Part shown: one piece after another, positions 6,381 to 7,971 of the stretch | Numbering within the stretch: the first letter of the stretch is position 1 | Layout of the letters: each line of letters opens with the position of its first letter | Source of the DNA: Spirochaetaceae bacterium | Lineage (GTDB): Bacteria; Spirochaetota; Spirochaetia; DSM-27196; PXBQ01 | Assembly: GCA_003566875.1 (NCBI GenBank) | Contig: PXBQ01000102.1 | Span: forward strand, 1-7,971 | Reading direction: 5' to 3' | Length of the DNA stretch: 7,971 nucleotides | Made by a program: the position numbers and the translations under genes | Notes under the pieces: model-generated | What the model saw: only the letters and a program-made list of their open reading frames with translations | Told to the model about the DNA's origin: nothing | The model's database searches: none

Positions 6381-7971
6381 ATGACCCGATCAAAAACGAT
6401 TCTTCTCGTCGAAGACGAGAGTATCGTCGCGTTGAGCGAAGAAATGATGCTTCAAAACGCGGGATACGCGGTTATCGTCGTTAGTGACGGTGAGACGGCC
6501 GTCGAGTCCGCGCTCGCGCACGAGAGTATCGACCTGATCCTGATGGATATCGATCTGGGCCCAGGGACCGATGGGACCGACGCAGCGCGGAGAATTCTCG
6601 CGCAGCGCGATGTTCCTGTCGTTTTCCTCTCGTCGCACACCGAGAGTACCGTCGTCGAGCGGACCGATGAGATCGGGTCGTACGGTTACGTCGTCAAAGA
6701 CTCGGGTGAAACCGTTTTGCTCGCCTCGATCAAGATGGCACTCAGGCTCTTCGAGGCAAATCGCACGATCGATCGGCAAAACGTGGAACTGCGCGAGTCG
6801 TACGACCAGATCGCGTACCGGAATCGGCTTTTCGAAACGATCATCAAACACGACCCGTCCGCGATCGCGATTCTCGACACCAACTTGATCTTCCGGTACG
6901 TGAGCGACCGTTTCCGCCTCGATTACCGAGTCGGTGACGAACAAATCGTCGGACGTCACCACTACGACGTCTTTCCCGAGATTCCGGAAAGGTGGCGCGA
7001 CGTCCACCGAAAAGCCCTCGCCGGCGAAATCCTCCGGTGCGACGACGACATCTTCGTCCGCCCCGACGGAACCGTCGATCACACGAGCTGGGAGTGTCGG
7101 CCGTGGCACGAGGCCGACGGAACGATCGCGGGGATCATCCTGTACACCGAAGTCATCACCGCGCGCAAGCTGGTCGAACGCGAGTTGCACCGGAGCCGTG
7201 AGTACCTCGCGACGACGTTCGACTCGATCGGTGACGCGGTGATCACGACCGACCGAGAGGGACGCGTCGTCCGGATCAATCGAGTCGGTGCCGTGTTGAC
7301 CGGATGGCCTCAGGACGACGCGGTCGGCCGCGAACTTCACGATGTCTTCCGGATCGTGAACGCGCACACACGTGAAACGGTTGAAAACCCCGTCGCTCGC
7401 GTGCTCGCAAGCGGAAAAGTCGTCGGGCTTGCGAACCATACGGTCTTGATCTCGCGCGACGGCACCGAGTACCAGATCGCCGACAGCGCTGCTCCGATCC
7501 GTGACGAGTCGGGAGAGCTGTACGGCGTCGTACTGGTCTTCCGCGACGTAAGCGCCGAGTATGAAACGCAGCGTGACCTCGCCGAGAGTGAGCGCTTCCT
7601 CTCGGCGGTGCTCGAGAGCGTTCAGGACGGCGTGAGCGTCCTGAATCCCGACCTCACGGTCCGGTACACGAACAACGTGATGAAAATGTGGTACGCGGAC
7701 CGGCTGCCGCTCATAGGGAAAAAATGTTACCACGTGTACCACAATAGCGATCGCATCTGCGAGAACTGCCCGACGGTCCGGTGCATGAAGACCGGTAAGA
7801 CCGAGTCTGTCGTCGTTCCGGGCGTCCCCGGCACCGACGTCGAGTGGCTCGAGCTGTTCTCTTACCCGATGGTCGAGAAAGACTCGGGTACCGTAACCGG
7901 CATCGTCGAGTTTGTCCGCGACATTACGCACCGGCGCCGCGCGGAACGACAGATGCAGGCGAACGAACAGG
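6381..7971 (+). CDS. Receiver domain followed by three PAS domains, signalling protein (3' partial)
   Basis: An open frame of 530 complete codons that runs off the right edge. Residues 1-120 form a CheY-like receiver: acidic pocket E11-D12, phospho-acceptor D56 in LILMDIDLG, S84/S85 in VFLSSHTE and K106 in GYVVKDS, so phosphorylation looks intact. A coiled helix (about 125-150) leads to three PAS domains at about 146-262, 272-392 and 402-516, each ending in a typical PAC-like strand and linker (ILYTEVITARK, LVFRDVSAEYE, EFVRDITHRRR). The third PAS holds four cysteines, C449, C460, C463 and C468, with an ENCP core, a pattern common in PAS domains of anaerobe sensor kinases. The protein presumably takes a phosphate from a partner kinase and senses small molecules or redox state. 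Output is unseen: a histidine kinase domain is my first guess, a GGDEF or phosphatase domain also possible. Start is the first Met with GGGG seven bases upstream. Confidence 0.9.
   Translation, partial: MTRSKTILLVEDESIVALSEEMMLQNAGYAVIVVSDGETAVESALAHESIDLILMDIDLGPGTDGTDAARRILAQRDVPVVFLSSHTESTVVERTDEIGSYGYVVKDSGETVLLASIKMALRLFEANRTIDRQNVELRESYDQIAYRNRLFETIIKHDPSAIAILDTNLIFRYVSDRFRLDYRVGDEQIVGRHHYDVFPEIPERWRDVHRKALAGEILRCDDDIFVRPDGTVDHTSWECRPWHEADGTIAGIILYTEVITARKLVERELHRSREYLATTFDSIGDAVITTDREGRVVRINRVGAVLTGWPQDDAVGRELHDVFRIVNAHTRETVENPVARVLASGKVVGLANHTVLISRDGTEYQIADSAAPIRDESGELYGVVLVFRDVSAEYETQRDLAESERFLSAVLESVQDGVSVLNPDLTVRYTNNVMKMWYADRLPLIGKKCYHVYHNSDRICENCPTVRCMKTGKTESVVVPGVPGTDVEWLELFSYPMVEKDSGTVTGIVEFVRDITHRRRAERQMQANEQ

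Noticed and set aside
6390..7931. Minus-strand open frame of 513 codons antisense to the receiver-PAS gene
   Set aside because: It resembles no family, is rich in Asp, Arg and Val as expected of a GC-rich shadow, and the opposite strand encodes clear receiver and PAS motifs throughout.
1..7971. CRISPR array, tRNA, insertion sequence or phage genes
   Set aside because: No regularly spaced repeats, cloverleaf-like sequence, transposase or phage-type protein was seen on either strand.

Overview
The window is a compact, GC-rich stretch of bacterial chromosome with eight protein genes, six of them complete, and almost no non-coding DNA. The gene content fits a spirochaete: a PcnB-type nucleotidyltransferase directly behind an Mrp-type ATPase, an Asp23-domain P-loop protein beside an RluA-type enzyme, and a receiver/multi-PAS signalling protein. 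This lineage call rests on remembered family resemblance, not on a search, and is only moderately secure. I see no tRNA, rRNA, CRISPR, insertion sequence, phage gene or other sign of recent transfer.

Region 1 (1-1284, + strand): the 3' end of an Mrp/ApbC Fe-S carrier ATPase, then after one base a complete pcnB-like poly(A) polymerase / tRNA nucleotidyltransferase gene with a GTG start. Region 2 (1309-5328, - strand) converges on it. It looks like a four-gene operon read right to left: a PfkB-family sugar kinase, an RluA-family pseudouridine synthase, a P-loop protein fused to an Asp23/Gls24-like domain, and a secreted TPR protein with a degenerate peptidase domain. The first three genes overlap (11 bases, then an ATGA junction) and the last follows after 45 bases.

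Region 3 (5329-5463) is a divergent intergenic region with a plausible sigma70-like promoter for the rightward gene, a YdjC/ChbG-type carbohydrate deacetylase (5464-6240). The divergent sugar kinase and deacetylase suggest a small carbohydrate-use locus. Region 4 (6241-6380) holds a perfect 10-bp inverted repeat and an extended -10 promoter candidate. It leads into a receiver-PAS-PAS-PAS signalling gene that runs off the right edge, so its output domain is not visible.

Most of the window is ordinary housekeeping and accessory metabolism. The parts most worth a second look are the P-loop/Asp23 fusion, whose nucleotide-binding region recalls HPr kinase, the pseudo-peptidase that ends the same operon, and the cysteine-rich PAS domain at the right edge.
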